DNA from: Hygrocybe punicea
Lineage: Eukaryota; Basidiomycota; Agaricomycetes; Agaricales; Hygrophoraceae
Length of the DNA: 64,000 nt
Reading direction: 5' to 3'
Assembly: GCA_963556145.1 (NCBI GenBank)
Contig: OY744472.1
Location: 4,092,001 to 4,156,000, forward strand
Shown here: positions 19,861 to 31,557 of the stretch, piece after piece
Numbering within the stretch: the first letter of the stretch is position 1
Layout of the letters: each line of letters begins with the position of its first letter
The notes under the pieces: model-generated
Seen by the model: the letters and a program-made list of their open reading frames with translations, nothing else
Told to the model about the DNA's origin: nothing
Databases searched by the model: none
Made by a program: the position numbers and the translations under genes

Positions 19861-21883
19861 TTAATGAGAGATGCCCAATACCATCACCCACTGCACATTT
19901 AGGGAAATACTCTTCAACAAATCATCAGAGCGTTTGAAGGTATTGATCGTGTGGCCAACCACAATGCAGGATTCTGCAGGAACATCGCCTGGAAAGTGGG
20001 GGAGTTGCTGAAGTATTTTGAGGGTGTCGGTAAAGTCTGTTTTAACTTTCCGGGCATCATAGATTGGGACTATGAATACAAGCATCAAAACAAAACCAAG
20101 GACCTTGTGTGAGAGAGAATAAAACTAACCAATGTCATGGAATGACAGGGCAGTCTTTTGGTAAGATGGAGCGGGACGTCAAGTAAAAGGACTAGACTGC
20201 ACAAATTTCGAAGAGGAAGCTTCTATTGAATATGAGTAAGGATTGACAAGAGAGCATTGAGTGGTATACTCACTGCTAGGAGATGCATCCATCCCACTTG
20301 CCGCTGTTGTCGAGAAGGACAGAAAGTCCTTATATAGTTGTGCACAAAATTCCGCCTCACCAGTGACCATTCCAATGGCACCAACATACCGCTCCCATTC
20401 TCCTGAAAATAAAGCCCCTTGGATGACTTTGATCGGTTTCGTGTTCCCACCAACTTTTGGCTCATCAAGGAAGCATGAATTGACTAGAATGACAGAAGTG
20501 AAGATCATTGGGATGGCACCAGCAACGGAGTGGAAGAAACTACACCCAAATGCTCCAGTAGAGATATTGGTGGGATCGTCACAAGAAAGATTCGAGTACT
20601 GGCCAGATTGAACAAAGGTCACGGCGGAGAACAGCAAACTGTTATGCGATGTGAATTGTCTTTAACCATAAAGTCCTAGTTGACAGCTTACTTTTGGGTG
20701 ATCTTGCGAATGTTGCTGATGACATCGCTATATTGAGGATTTCCATTCCCTATGGCACTAGACCAAGATACCATGGCCACTGCCCTATTCAATATTAAGC
20801 ATTGCTTAAGAAGATAAAACCGAATAGTTACTTAATGTTGACACAGTCCTTATATGTATCGACCAACTGAGGGTCTCTTGTACCAATGTCGAACTCATCC
20901 GTGTTTGGAGAGTGTATGCTAAAGCAAGGACATCAATTAAAAAAATAATATAGAGATGTAATGTACCTGGTGATTTGGTTATGTGCATATGTGACAGCTT
21001 CTGAGTCGCTACTGGAAACATTGTCATCGCTGATATCACGAAGACGGGTAGTCTTTGTGACTTTGGACGATATCGCCTTCAATGTTTTGATGGATATATC
21101 AGAGTTGCTGATCATTTATTAATATATGAGAGACACGAATCATATGAAGTATCATACCGAAGACCATTATCTGCATTTGCTTTCTTAGAACCGAATTCGA
21201 GTTTTGTGATTGGCCTACGACATGTCTAACATATGACCAATTGTAATCAATTTCCAACTCACATGAATGATTCGTCGCTGTCGTTATCCTCATGATGTAA
21301 TTGATGGTGGTTTGACTTTGTCTTCTTCGATGGAGAAGAGAATTTACTATATAAAACAATTAAAGAATACACAAATATAAAGGACATTATTTAGAGCTAC
21401 TGACCTGTCTTCATCTTCCTCTGAAGCATGCCACCTTTTCCTGCTGAATATAAAGAATATTAGATCGCATGAACAGTATAAATTGAACTTGCAAACCTTG
21501 CTCTATTGGTGGTCTTCCTGGACCGCCTATATTACTGAAGTAAATCAATAGTATCTGAAAATACAATTCATAAGACACACCTCATAGATGAGACAGGTTT
21601 GGCAATGCTAGTGATGCTATGAACACTAATAATGTCTTCGTCTTTGGAGTTGGCAATACTACTGGCGGTTTAGTCATGGTGGATGAATCAGAATATTGGA
21701 ATAGACACATACACTTCTTCATTGACAAGCTTGGTGGTTGTGACCTTCTTACCCTTTCTAGAAACAACAGTATGACCTTTGTTCAGAATGAACAGCAATA
21801 CATGAAAATAAATATATATACGAAACAGTGCTTGATCAAGCTTTGGACTGAGTCTTCACGTTCACAGACTTCTTAGGGGCCAT
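19861..21883 (-). CDS. cassette gene B, copy 1 (conserved, unknown function)
   Basis: The start is at 21883, reading MAPKKSVNVKTQSKA. Many short exons encode a Lys/Ser/Glu-rich, probably nuclear-type N-terminal half. The C-terminal half is compact: DIGTRDPQLVDTYKDCVNIK, AMVSWSSAIGNGNPQYSDVI, QYSNLSCDDPTNISTGAFGC, FFHSVAGAIPMIFTSVILVN and VGGNTKPIKVIQGALFSGEW are followed by ERYVGAIGMVTGEAEFCAQL. The last exon reads IVPIYDARKVKTDFTDTLKI and HTINTFKRSDDLLKSISLNV, ending at 19861. The same protein is encoded at 31558-33578. Its end matches a pattern I remember from many Agaricomycete hypothetical proteins (FYD..P.YD.R at the start, NLSLN.QW at the end). No catalytic motif is visible. The N-terminal exon borders were not fully worked out. 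Confidence 0.65.
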
Positions 21884-22989
21884 TGCAAAGATAAGAGCTT
21901 TAAGGTGAGCAATGAATCTGTGTGAGATATTATAGATGAATGAGGGGTCAGATGTGGATGATACCATTGGGCTCTCATCACTATTTAAGTACACTGAGAC
22001 AGATCAAAAACAATAAAAAAGTCGTTTATAGATATCACACCGACAGGTACAAAAACCACATCTGCTGATGGTTTGAAGGAGAACTATTTGGACCATAGCG
22101 CCATAAAAATGCACAAAATCAGGGACATTCCCCATGATGTAGAACCGATGATTGACCAGCTGCTATGCTCAGCATCATCGAACAACATGATGGATTACTG
22201 GTATGCAGAATAATCAAACACTAAGTCTAATTAGGGTTTGGGAATGTAGAACAGCTGTCACCATATGGAGCTGATCATAAGATCATAACACCGCCAAATC
22301 AAACATGGAAATTTATGTGACATATATACTCATTTCCAAACAAATACAAACATCGGATCAACTATACTGACACTTGCATTGGAACAAACATTCTGAATGG
22401 ATAGGGGTTTCCTTTCAATGCTGTACAATAAGGAGGTCAAGCATTGCCGATAGCTGTGGATGTATATCCTGTCCTATGAAAATGGAAGAAAACAATAGGA
22501 ATCTATTGAGAAGATCTGCAAAATAAAAATGCAAACACCATACAAACATCACAAGTTCATGGAGAATGAACATTATGCACTGTCGTAATATCAATAATGA
22601 TTGAAAACAATTCATGATAACACAGTCGGAAATGGTGCGTGAATTATACCCCCCAGTTCCCACTTTGCAAATGGACACCTATTATGATTTCAAAACAGCA
22701 TGTCAGTGTCAAGAGAGAAGAACAAAGATAGCGAGCTAAGGCTCCACCCATATGGGAAACGCCGGCCGAATGTGGCAAACCCCGAACGCCCAAATAACGT
22801 TTGGGGTTGAATACCTCAGTCGTTTACTCTACAACGACTGAGGTATGTCTGCATCACCACACAGTTACATTCACATGTACTAATCCCTGTACTAGTTTTA
22901 CATCACAGGTACATAATAATATACAGTCGTTTACTCTACAATGACTGAGTTTTACATCACAGTCGCGAAATGTCAGTCATATTCCATTG
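21884..22989. other. 5' flank of gene B copy 1 and decayed cassette DNA
   Basis: A short plus-strand coding-like stretch near 22055-22210 reads GLKENYLDHSAIKMHKIRDI and MIDQLLCSASSNNMMDYW, with no further context. At 22395-22470, GAATGGATAGGGGTT..CAATGCTGTAC and GTATATCCTGT match sequence at 33962-34012 downstream of cassette copy 2. CTCAGTCG and CGACTGAG form a small hairpin near 22816-22843, and a related CAGTCGTTTACTCTACAA recurs near 22925. Confidence 0.4.
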
Positions 22990-23215
22990 AAGGAATTCAT
23001 ATATTCAACTCTACTGTACAGCTGAATGTTTAAGCAATCTCATATCTACATGGATGGACAATGATGACAGCCAACTTGCCAATTCTACAAATGTATGTTC
23101 AATTCTTACAATGTACACTGTGTTTCATTACATTTGCAGATTTCGAATATCAATGTAGTGCGTAATGACTCACCGGATTGCTGGAAACTTACACAGGTTG
23201 GAAGAGACCAAGGTA
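22990..23215 (+). pseudogene. cassette gene C, copy 1, fragment
   Basis: An exon end encoding DDDSQLANSTN-like residues is followed by an intron (GTATGTTC...CATTTGCAG), then NISNINVVRNDSPDCWKLTQ. This matches the first two exons of gene C copy 2 (DDDESQLAKATN, intron, then DSPNCWKFTLP). Similarity ends at about 23195, where unrelated CT-rich sequence begins. The rest of the gene is absent, so this copy is truncated. Confidence 0.55.
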
Positions 23216-24092
23216 GACTTTAGTTGTCTTTTACTCTATGATCATCTTTTGTCACTGCTTTTACCCCATCCCCAGCTTTGTCCCTTTTCTTCTCTTTTCT
23301 TCTTTCTGTTTCTCTCTCTTTTCTCTTTTGCTGGCAGTGGGGACACTGCCATTTTGGAGGGAGGTGCATGGACTAGTGGATTGTGGCCACTAGTCCAGTG
23401 ATCATGTGACCTTCCCACGGTTCGAGCCAGTAGATAGCCCTGTTTAATAGTCAGTAGAGATTCAGTCTTAGTTTTAGCCTCAGAGCCAAGCGACCAGCTC
23501 GAGGACTCCTTCTGTGTCCACTGGGTAATGAACAATGTCACAGGTTGGGACGAAGCAAGCCAACACAGTGTGAATAATGCCTGGGGAAATATCCTAGTAC
23601 CATAGCTGGAGTATTATTCAATAATCACTTATTAGATTTGTCTGCCAGTGATAAAATGATGTGGAAAACAGCTTCAGCTTGAGATTTGCATTAATGCATT
23701 TGTTATTTAGCACTCTAGCTCTGAGGGACTTGGATATGCCATGCAAAGCAGCGGCCCTCTAGCACAAGTCCAAGTCTATGTCAGGAGATAGTCAACTGTA
23801 CGGTTCACATTCAAGATAGAGTCATTTCAAGGTGAACTTCAGAAGAGTTACATGTCCGCTTTTGGGTGCTTATTCAGCTTTTTTAAGCACAAAAAGCACA
23901 AAAAGCCATAAGCTGGGCCAGCTTATATTAGCGGGGTCGATCTGCTATTAAAAGCTGGGGCCCGCTTATTTGAAGACACTAAAAGCACGAATAGGTCAAT
24001 AAGCTAGGTGTCTTTTGTGGAAGCACCGTGTACTTTTTAATTTCAAGGTAGGCTTTTCGTCACTTCAGTAGGGGGTATCAAAACAGCTTATA
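23216..24092. other. no gene; possible SINE-like remnant and AGCTTTT-rich stretch
   Basis: CGGTTCGAGCC at 23418-23428 fits a polymerase III B box, with an A-box-like TGGCCACTAGTCCAG about 35 bp upstream. From about 23860 to 24010 the sequence is dominated by AAGC and GCTTTT motifs (for example AAGCACAAAAAGCACAAAAA). Neither is securely an element. Confidence 0.3.
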
Positions 24093-24440
24093 TTATTTGC
24101 AGCAGGGGGGCACAGGGAGGCACAGGAATACGAAGCATGTAACTACGGCAGACAGACGGAGATGAGACAGCGCATTTTGCGCGGCGGAGTTGCCAATCGT
24201 GATTAGGCTGCACAAATATGTCAGTACCTGTATGAACTTAGCCCAGGAACACTCACCTGCTTCGCCATCGGAATCTGACTGGACTAGTAAAAATCCATCA
24301 TTGTCACTGGTATTGCCAGACATGGGCTCGCCTGAGGACTCGCTCCGGGTGTTGAAGGCAAATTGCCTTGCCACTGTTATGATCTCAAACCACTGTTTCA
24401 AATTTGAAAAGCTCGAGCAACCTAGGGCAGCTACGAGTTA
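24093..24440 (-). CDS. short hypothetical coding fragment
   Basis: The minus strand reads KQWFEIITVARQFAFNTRSE, then SGEPMSGNTSDNDGFLLVQ and SDSDGEAGECSWAKFIQ. The acidic serine-rich composition and a potential splice site after EAG suggest an exon rather than noise. It has no recognised domain and no clear neighbours. Confidence 0.25.
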
Positions 24441-26031
24441 GGACCCAACCGAATAGGTTATTAGCTTTCTTACTGCTTGGATCGATAAACCGAGGGCACC
24501 TACTGGCCGTGCATCCCGATAGTAGCGGTCCATCGAGTACTTTGTGTCCTTGAGATGCGAGGAGAGAGTGTAAGTTATAACGTCAGTTTGGAAGAGCTAT
24601 ACAACAAATAAGTCAGCGGTCAGCATTTGTTCACCTCAACGCACTAATTTTTTCCATGGCATGGTGCTGGGGCTGCTGACACGGTCGTCACCTGCCAGCA
24701 CCAACTTGGTGCTGTGCTAGCATCGTCATTGCTGGTGTTGATGCTGTGCTGGGGCTCCAGCGCTGGTTTTTGCCACCGGTGTTGGTACTGTCGCAGGTGT
24801 CTGTGTTGATGTTGGGCTGGTACTGGTGTGGCTGCCGGCACCATTCTCCTAGTGTCAGTGTACACGCTAGTGCTAGAGTTGAAACTTGTCCTTACCTTGT
24901 CGAGGTCGCTGCCATTTTTACTGCCTTATCCCTGCTGTTGTCGTTCCGTCGTTTTTGTTGCCCTCGCCATCTTCATTGTCCTTGCCGTTGCCACTGCCCT
25001 GCCCTGAAAATGAAATTTGGCACTGTACCGCACTGCTACTTACTAGTGTCGGTCCAAGGTTCAATGGGTGTTCGTGTTGGTGCTAAGGCAAAGTTGAACA
25101 TGGACCAAACAAAGGTAAAGTATGGACTTCACTGATTTTTTTGACATCACTCCAACTCCGCCGTCATGCTCTCCCTTTTCCTCTCATGCTATCCCTCCCT
25201 CTCATGCTCTCCCTCTCCACACTTGCCAACATCCCCACACTTGACTCACCCACGACATCACGAACAACCCAATATGGAATAGCACAAAGGTGAGTGTTAT
25301 TATGATTTTTATCTACCGTTATTATTTGATATTATACAGGTCATTTGTAACTACTGCAACAAAACAAGGGCTGAAATGAAGACACAACCAAACATGAATG
25401 GCTGCGAAGAGGACGACCCAACAACGGTAATGGCGACGGCAGCAGAGGCCAAAGTGAAGTGAGACCGGGGGAGTGGTGCACCCACCCCAGTCGCCAGGTG
25501 AGTTCTCTCCCACGCCCATGCGCGAAGACACCCACCCCAATGCCACCTCGCATCCACATGGCATTGCTTCAATTGATGCATGTCCCGCGCCGCAAGGTCA
25601 ATGGTGGGTATGGGCATGTGTATGAAGGGGCAGGCCCGCAAGTATGCATCGGCAGACACCCGAACTATGGTTTCTCGTGGGTACGAGTACAGATTGTGCC
25701 TGGAATACCTGTGTCATTAGCAATGGTACTGATTCTAATGCACACTCGTCACAGTAGTTTTGCAAATATAACATTACATATATATAAGAATAAGCTGCCG
25801 GAATATAAAAAAAGCCTAGTCAGAAAAGCAGAAGATGGAATGAAAAAGGAGAAAGAACTGAAAAGCACTGAAAAGTTCTGGGCTAAAAGCGCAAGTTCGA
25901 GCAAAAAAGGTAAAAGCTTATTTAAGCATATGTAAATCTACTGATGAATTCATAATCTCACAATCACAGAGGACATTATATTTTGTAATGACAATGTCAA
26001 AGTCGAAGTCAAGGTCCTCTACACAGCCCCA
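24441..26031. other. low-complexity CTG/GTTG-rich tract and spacer
   Basis: Between about 24655 and 25020 the plus strand is a patchwork of GCTGGTG, GTTGGTG, CCGTTGCC and similar triplet-rich words, like the interiors of the inverted-repeat elements at 26809, 42250 and 44668. From 25780 to 25930 the plus strand is rich in AAAAGC and GAAAAAG. No gene is supported. Confidence 0.4.
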
Positions 26032-28530
26032 TCATGCCCTACCTGGTTGCATCGCCGAACCTTGCGACTTCGGCCTCGGCTTCTTCCCCTGTTTTGAAAC
26101 CGGGACGTCGGCCTGTGGTGGCTGACTCGGAGCTTGTGGTGTAGCTTGTGCTGATGGGGACTGCTTAAGCTTGTATGCGTCACGGATCCGCTCAGCCACA
26201 GTCTGAGCCGGTGGTGTAGCTTGTGCTGATGGAGAATGCTTAAGCTTGTATGCGTCGCAAATCTGCTCAGCCTCAGTCCGAGCCGGTGGTGTAGCTTGTG
26301 CTGATGGAGACTGCTTAAGCATGTATGCATCACGGATCTGCTCAGCCGCAGTCTGAGCCATCTGCTCAGCCACAGTCCGAGCCATCTGCTCAGCCACAGT
26401 CCGAGCCGGTGGTGTAGCTTGTGCTGATGGAGACTGCTCAGGATGAAGGTATTTGTTACGGATCTGCTGAGCCTCAGTCGGAGCCTGAGGTCGAAGTGGA
26501 GGCGGAGCCAGTGGTGGACCCATAACGTGAGCCTGTGGCTCCGGTTGCTGATTCACAGGCCCGCGATATTGCTCAACCTGACGCTGACGCTGAGACGCGT
26601 TGAGAATATCTTTGCACCAAGATCCGAGGAAACCACAGTCAGCGTGCACGTGGGGTTCATCGGATTCGATCAAACCCTGTAAAGGAAAACGTCAGAGGAA
26701 AACATTTGGGTTTGTAGTGAGTATTACCCCGGTGGGACCCTGCAAATAAATGGTGGAGAAAGAGGTGCGATGAACCAGGATTGAGATATGGGTTTTATAT
26801 GCAGAATACGCATCAGTAAATTTACATCCCCCTTTTTTTGCACTTTTGACACCTTGACCTTTTTTCTCAACTTTTTTGCCAACTTGTTTCAGGCATTTCC
26901 ACCTTTCGGTACTTGAGCAGCTTGAAAAAGTTTAAAGTTCTTGTACTTTTTTTTCTCTCATACCTTTTGACTCTTTTTTCTTCGCTTGTCATACTTTTGT
27001 CATACCTTTTTTGAATTACCTTTCGACACTTTTTTCTAGCTAGAGTCCTTTTTAAAAAAAAAGTTACTTAAGATTGAATCAATAATTAATTATAGACAAT
27101 AAGTTGAAGCCCCATCGTCCTTGCTAGTCTTTCGTCGCAACCGTCATCGTCGTCTTGACGCCACCGCCAGTGGGTGGTCGCGCTCGTGGTCATGGTTGTC
27201 GCCCCGCTGCTGCTGCCAATTGTGGCACGGCGACATCCCGGTGCTGCTGCTGCTGGCCTCAGTTGGTGGTGGTGATGGCCAACATGGTCCCACGGTCGTC
27301 GCTGCCAGTGGGTGGTGGGTCGTCGTCGTCGTCATCCTGCTGCTGCCGCCAGTTGGCGGTGGTGACAGTGGTCGACATCGACGTTGTCTTGCTTGCTGCT
27401 GCCAGTTGGCAATGCTGGTGGCCACCGCCATCGTCGTTGCCCTCCTTGCTGCGGCCAGTTGGCAGTGCTGGTGGCCACCGTCATCTTGCTGCTGCTAGTT
27501 GGGAGCAGTCGTGGTTGCAGTTGTTGTCGTTGTCGTTGTCCGGCTGCTTCTGCCAGTAGGCAGCGGTTGTAGTTGCCGCCGTCCTGCTGCTGCTGCCGGT
27601 TGGCCGTGGTGGTGGCATCGTCTTCTATGCGCCGTCCTGCCCTGGTTAGCAGAGTTTGGGGATGGTGAGGCAGTTGGAGACGTACCTTATCAGCCCGGGT
27701 GGTCTCACACCTCTCCTTGTCGTTTCTTGTCGACGCCGTCTTCTCTGTTGCCGTGTTGTCGTGTCTGTGGTCAAACGTCAGTGGTGACAATCGCTAAGTC
27801 AGAACTGACCGAAAGTGGCAAGTGACAATGTTTGGCACTCCATTTCACCAAACTTTGCCAAATGGTCCGTGCGCGACCACAAAACATATATAAGTCCAAC
27901 ACATATTTACGGTATTCCTCCATCTTTTAGTGACTTAACAGAACCGTAATAACAATGTATTAGTACTATTGTAAATATATTATAGCCTAATCAAAATTAT
28001 TTAATTATTTGCCTCATGCAATGAATAATTATTAAGAATATTATATATAGCATTTCTTCACCTTGTAAAATTCTCACTGAATTGCCCACAAAAATAGGAT
28101 CACCAGTGCAATTTAGAGAACTTTTTTATGTGCTTTTACCTACTTTTACAAGAGGTTTGACCTTTTACAGGATAAGGGACTCGGCCTGGAAAAGGTGAAG
28201 CTCTTTTCACCTTTTCCACGTTTTTCCCCTTGGAAAAGGTGCAAAGGGCCCAAAAAGGGGATATGTAGTTTTACTGATGCGTGCTACTTACCAGAGCCGG
28301 TAATGGGCCTAATGGCTGGTTTGTTGTACTGTCAGAACATCAGCGCTTTTGGAAATACATCTAGATGTTGACCTGATTTGCGTGGATGTCGCCAATCTGC
28401 ACGGCATGGGAGTGAAGATCAGTCTGAAAAGATGCTGGCGGTGAAATGGATGGATGCCTACCGGGAGGGGAGCAGAGGCTGCGAGCGTCAGAGAAGTGAA
28501 GAGAATGGTGAGGAGCGAAGTGAAACGCAT
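26032..28530 (-). CDS. probable secreted repeat protein, intron carries an inverted-repeat element
   Basis: At 28530 the minus strand starts MRFTSLLTILFTSLTLAASA followed by PLP, a good signal peptide. A donor GTAAGT occurs at about 28287, immediately before a 1.5 kb element, and an acceptor TTTGCAG occurs near 26743 beyond it. A four-codon exon (Gly-Pro-Thr-Gly) and a second intron precede the main exon (about 26681-26032). That exon reads LIESDEPHVHADCGFLGSWC, then four imperfect repeats of about 25 residues built on IRDAYKLKQSPSAQATPPA and (T/R)VAEQ. It ends KQGKKPRPKSQGSAMQPGRA. The joining of signal exon to repeat exon is inferred; exons between 28450 and 28290 contain stops in some splice choices, so the gene may be broken. 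Repeat-rich secreted proteins are common effector or cell-surface candidates in fungi. Confidence 0.4.
26809..28281. mobile_element. 1.47 kb inverted-repeat element with triplet-rich interior
   Basis: CGCATCAGTAAA at 26809-26820 is mirrored by TTTACTGATGCG at 28270-28281. Both are followed inward by TACAT..CCCCTTTTT and CACCTTTTCC-like sequence. The interior (27120-27640) is rich in GCTGCTGCC, GTTGGC and GTCGTC words and codes for nothing recognisable. The element lies between a donor and an acceptor of the gene on the minus strand. No clear target duplication was found. Confidence 0.6.
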
Positions 28531-29340
28531 GGTTCAGATGGAAAATGAGGGAGTTCTTGAGGTTGTGAGTTGTGAGTTGTGACTCGGAAAGGGCGTGGGT
28601 GTTGCGAGTTGTAAGTTGTGTGGGAGACCAGCTCTGGGGAATTCCAGACAGGTGCTGATACTTTTATAGGCCAAGATGACCATGGGAGCAGGAATCTGTG
28701 CCGATGGCATGTCGACAATGAGATAGGGGAACAGGATGATGTGAGGTGAGATGGGGAAGCAATTGTAATAATACGAACTTGAAATTTTGATGATGGATAG
28801 CACTCATCGGATCAGCGCTCAGCAGACGAGTCGCCGATCCCATTCTGAAAGGATTCGAAGGTGAAAGGATTCGAAGGTACTAAAATGGGAATCCTTTATA
28901 CATACATGGTAACAATAATTTCGTCCACCAGTCCAATTCCTCTTGCAGACAACGATGTGAAATTCCTCTAAATCGCGCGATCAGGTCAAACCTCGAGCTC
29001 GAACGTTCGATGATTGGATGAAACATGTGGATGAATAAATCAGCTCGATCATATTTCGTATATAATTTTCATTTGTCGGTAACCCGTAACCACGATATAA
29101 TTACAATTGATGTTTCATAGGCAAACCAGTTAACTATTAAAGCAAACCTCGTTATTATGACAAAAAACAATATAAGGAACAGTGACAAACCAATGCGTGC
29201 GTTTACGCGTTTGTCAATATTTGTATTCGTCAGACCTTCGCACCCATGCCATTCCCCACGGCAGACCCGCCTCATCATGTCCTTTCGGCGTCAGGTCAAG
29301 CCACTGGTAGGCACCGTTCTATCTCCTCATAAGGGTTGGT
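28531..29340. other. upstream region, no gene seen
   Basis: This includes the likely promoter of the secreted-protein gene. It contains short direct repeats such as GTTGTGAGTTGTGA at 28562 and GTGAAAGGATTCGAAGG at 28856-28877. No RNA gene or convincing reading frame. Confidence 0.35.
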
Positions 29341-29348
29341 TGACATCC

Positions 29349-29400
29349 ACTGAACATCTCCACCGAACACACTGAACACGTCCGATCCGTTTGGTGGATA
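29349..29400. repeat. CGAACA repeats at left flank of cassette copy 2
   Basis: CACTGAACATCTCCACCGAA, CACACTGAACACGTCCG and TTTGGTGGA make a short cluster of CGAACA/TGAACA words with a partial inverted repeat. It lies about 250 bp before gene A copy 2. A closely related cluster lies at 36460-36520, beyond gene C copy 2. Confidence 0.5.
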
Positions 29401-29648
29401 TTGCTCTTTCAAGACATTTAAATGATTCCATTGCTGATCAACGTGTTTGGCACGTGTTCGTTGTTTTATCATTGCCACTCTTGTCAGGTGACATAATTCT
29501 GACGTCTTATAATTAGAAGGTTTGTGGAATCGTCACCACCCTCCATCAACCACCCTGAAAGTAATCAATTATTAAGGTATTGATGTATTAATTATATCCC
29601 TGTCTGTTCCTCATACCACCCTCCGAAATCCTGCCTAGGTCCACAAAT

Positions 29649-31471
29649 ATGCCATATAAGAAGGAACTTGGTTATGAACTTTGCATGCACATCTGCCCTG
29701 GTCGAAAATGCGACTCTCCAAAAACGAAGTGTCTTTTGTGGAAGAAGGAAGGCAACTCCTGCCAAAGACATGTCGGATCCACACACCAACATCCCAAATG
29801 CGTTTCGTCTGGAATTTGTCCGCAGTCGGTATGTCTTGGTCGCAACATATGTGACAATTGGCAGGGTGTCCGCAATGCGACGGCTGTGGAACTCGATCTC
29901 CTTCCACGCAAAAGGCTATCATCCGACTCTGAGATGGAAACATCATCTGACTGTGAAATGGAACCGCCAACCACCGTAAGCAACAATGAACGCCGTATAA
30001 CCACATTAAGCAACAATGACGGCCATGTTTTCAAAATCCTCTTTATCCTTGACCCAACGACTCGCATCGCGAGCAAAGCTGCAGCCATTAACGATCTTGC
30101 ATTCGTCACCACAACCATATCTGACATTGAACTCGATACCATTGCCCATCTTGATGGTTACGTCCATATCATCAAATCATACAAGAGTCACTATTCAGTA
30201 TGTATTCAAGAATGGGTAATGTCTATTGTTTAATTTGTGGATTGTTGATACTGAAACGCATTCCACAACAAACAGGTTTATATCGGTATGCGACTACACC
30301 ATGAGGATGGAGACCGGCGCTTCAATGTCAAATACATATTTTGGCCTGAGTTCCTTCACGCAATACTTCGCTATCAAGACAAAGGCGATACGTGGCAAAA
30401 GTTCGCATCGGCAGATTGTGTATTTGGTGGTGTGGATATGGGAATGTCATACATGTATGTTTGTCATCGCTTTAATTAATTCTGCTCTGTTTTCGCTGCA
30501 TTGTACTGATGTCTTGACAGCGGTAACCAATATGGATTGACACTGGAAAATGTGTCGAATTTCATGACTGGCATGGACGAACTCTGTCGAATGGTACACA
30601 TCTGGCCACCTCCGAAGCAGATGAACACGGTCCATTCAAAATGGATACAAAATCAAAACTTGCTTCATGTCGCTTTGAACGTAATGCATACGATACGCCC
30701 CCAAGCAAAATTATTAAACGATGGCGACCAATTCCCACCAAATATTGTCTTGAAACGGACACACAGTGACACAAGTCATCACGTACTATTACCTGGCGAC
30801 CCCAAGTGAAATTGGGAATACATGCGTAATAACTGTGAGGTTCCAGGTTCACGTTGGTTTGGGCAAACGTACATCGAACCACTGAGTAAGATGGGCGAAT
30901 GGCGTGTGTTTCTAGTTGGTGGAAAGGTCGTGTATACGGTGCACACCCTGTACAACAAGGAAAGCAAGTCTTGGAAGTGGGATATCGTCTCAAGTTTCTA
31001 TACCTTGGATGAGTTAAGGTGAGTGCCCTTCATTTTCACTTGTCATATCATATGTATGATTGTCTTAACTTTGTCAGAATATTTCAAATGCAGGGGACTC
31101 TATTGAAGACGGTCATGTGCAATCCAGACAGGGGTGCCATTTCTATTCGAGAGCAAGGCAGAAACGAGTTCTTCAACTTTGTCCAAAAGACCTACGAAGG
31201 GCTTTATGCGATAGAGTCCAATATGGTTGGTGGAAAACCATCGATGAGTGTCTTTTGCCGTATGGACATATCGCTCATTGTGGATTCCAAAATGGACACT
31301 GTGTCGTATTTCATGAACGAGGTGGAACGTTATCACACATGCAGCCTCTGGTCGAACATGAAGTCAGGTCCGAAATCTGTTCGAGCACCCATTGGCTCAT
31401 TGGCAGACACTTTTGCAGGGGTTTTTTATAAATGGTTGGTTAACATAAAAGGTCCATACTCATATTTGTAA
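29649..31471 (+). pseudogene. cassette gene A, copy 2 (cysteine-rich N-terminus, unknown function)
   Basis: Four exons (29649-30197, 30276-30454, 30521-31018, 31078-31471) have GT/AG borders and total 1620 nt, exactly 540 codons. Cysteines 12, 16, 21, 28, 38, 51, 57 and 62 plus histidines 41, 46 and 48 suggest a zinc-binding head (CMHICPGRKC, NSCQRHVGSTHQHPKC). A variable acidic linker follows, then FKILFILDPTTRIAS. Further on are KYIFWPEFLHAILRYQDKG, CVFGGVDMGMSY, IWPPPKQMNTVHSKW, VPGSRWFGQTYIEPLSKMGE, VGGKVVYTVHTLYNKESKSW, GGKPSMSVFCRMDISLIVD and YFMNEVERYHTCSLWSN. One TGA follows PGDPK in exon 3, where copy 1 has Cys. I do not recognise the fold or activity. It converges on gene B copy 2. 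Confidence 0.7.
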
Positions 31472-31557
31472 TATCATTTGTACAATCAATGGATCGGTTT
31501 GCGTTTATTCACAAGACAGACGTAAAATACAAATATAAACGATGATATGTGGAGAAA

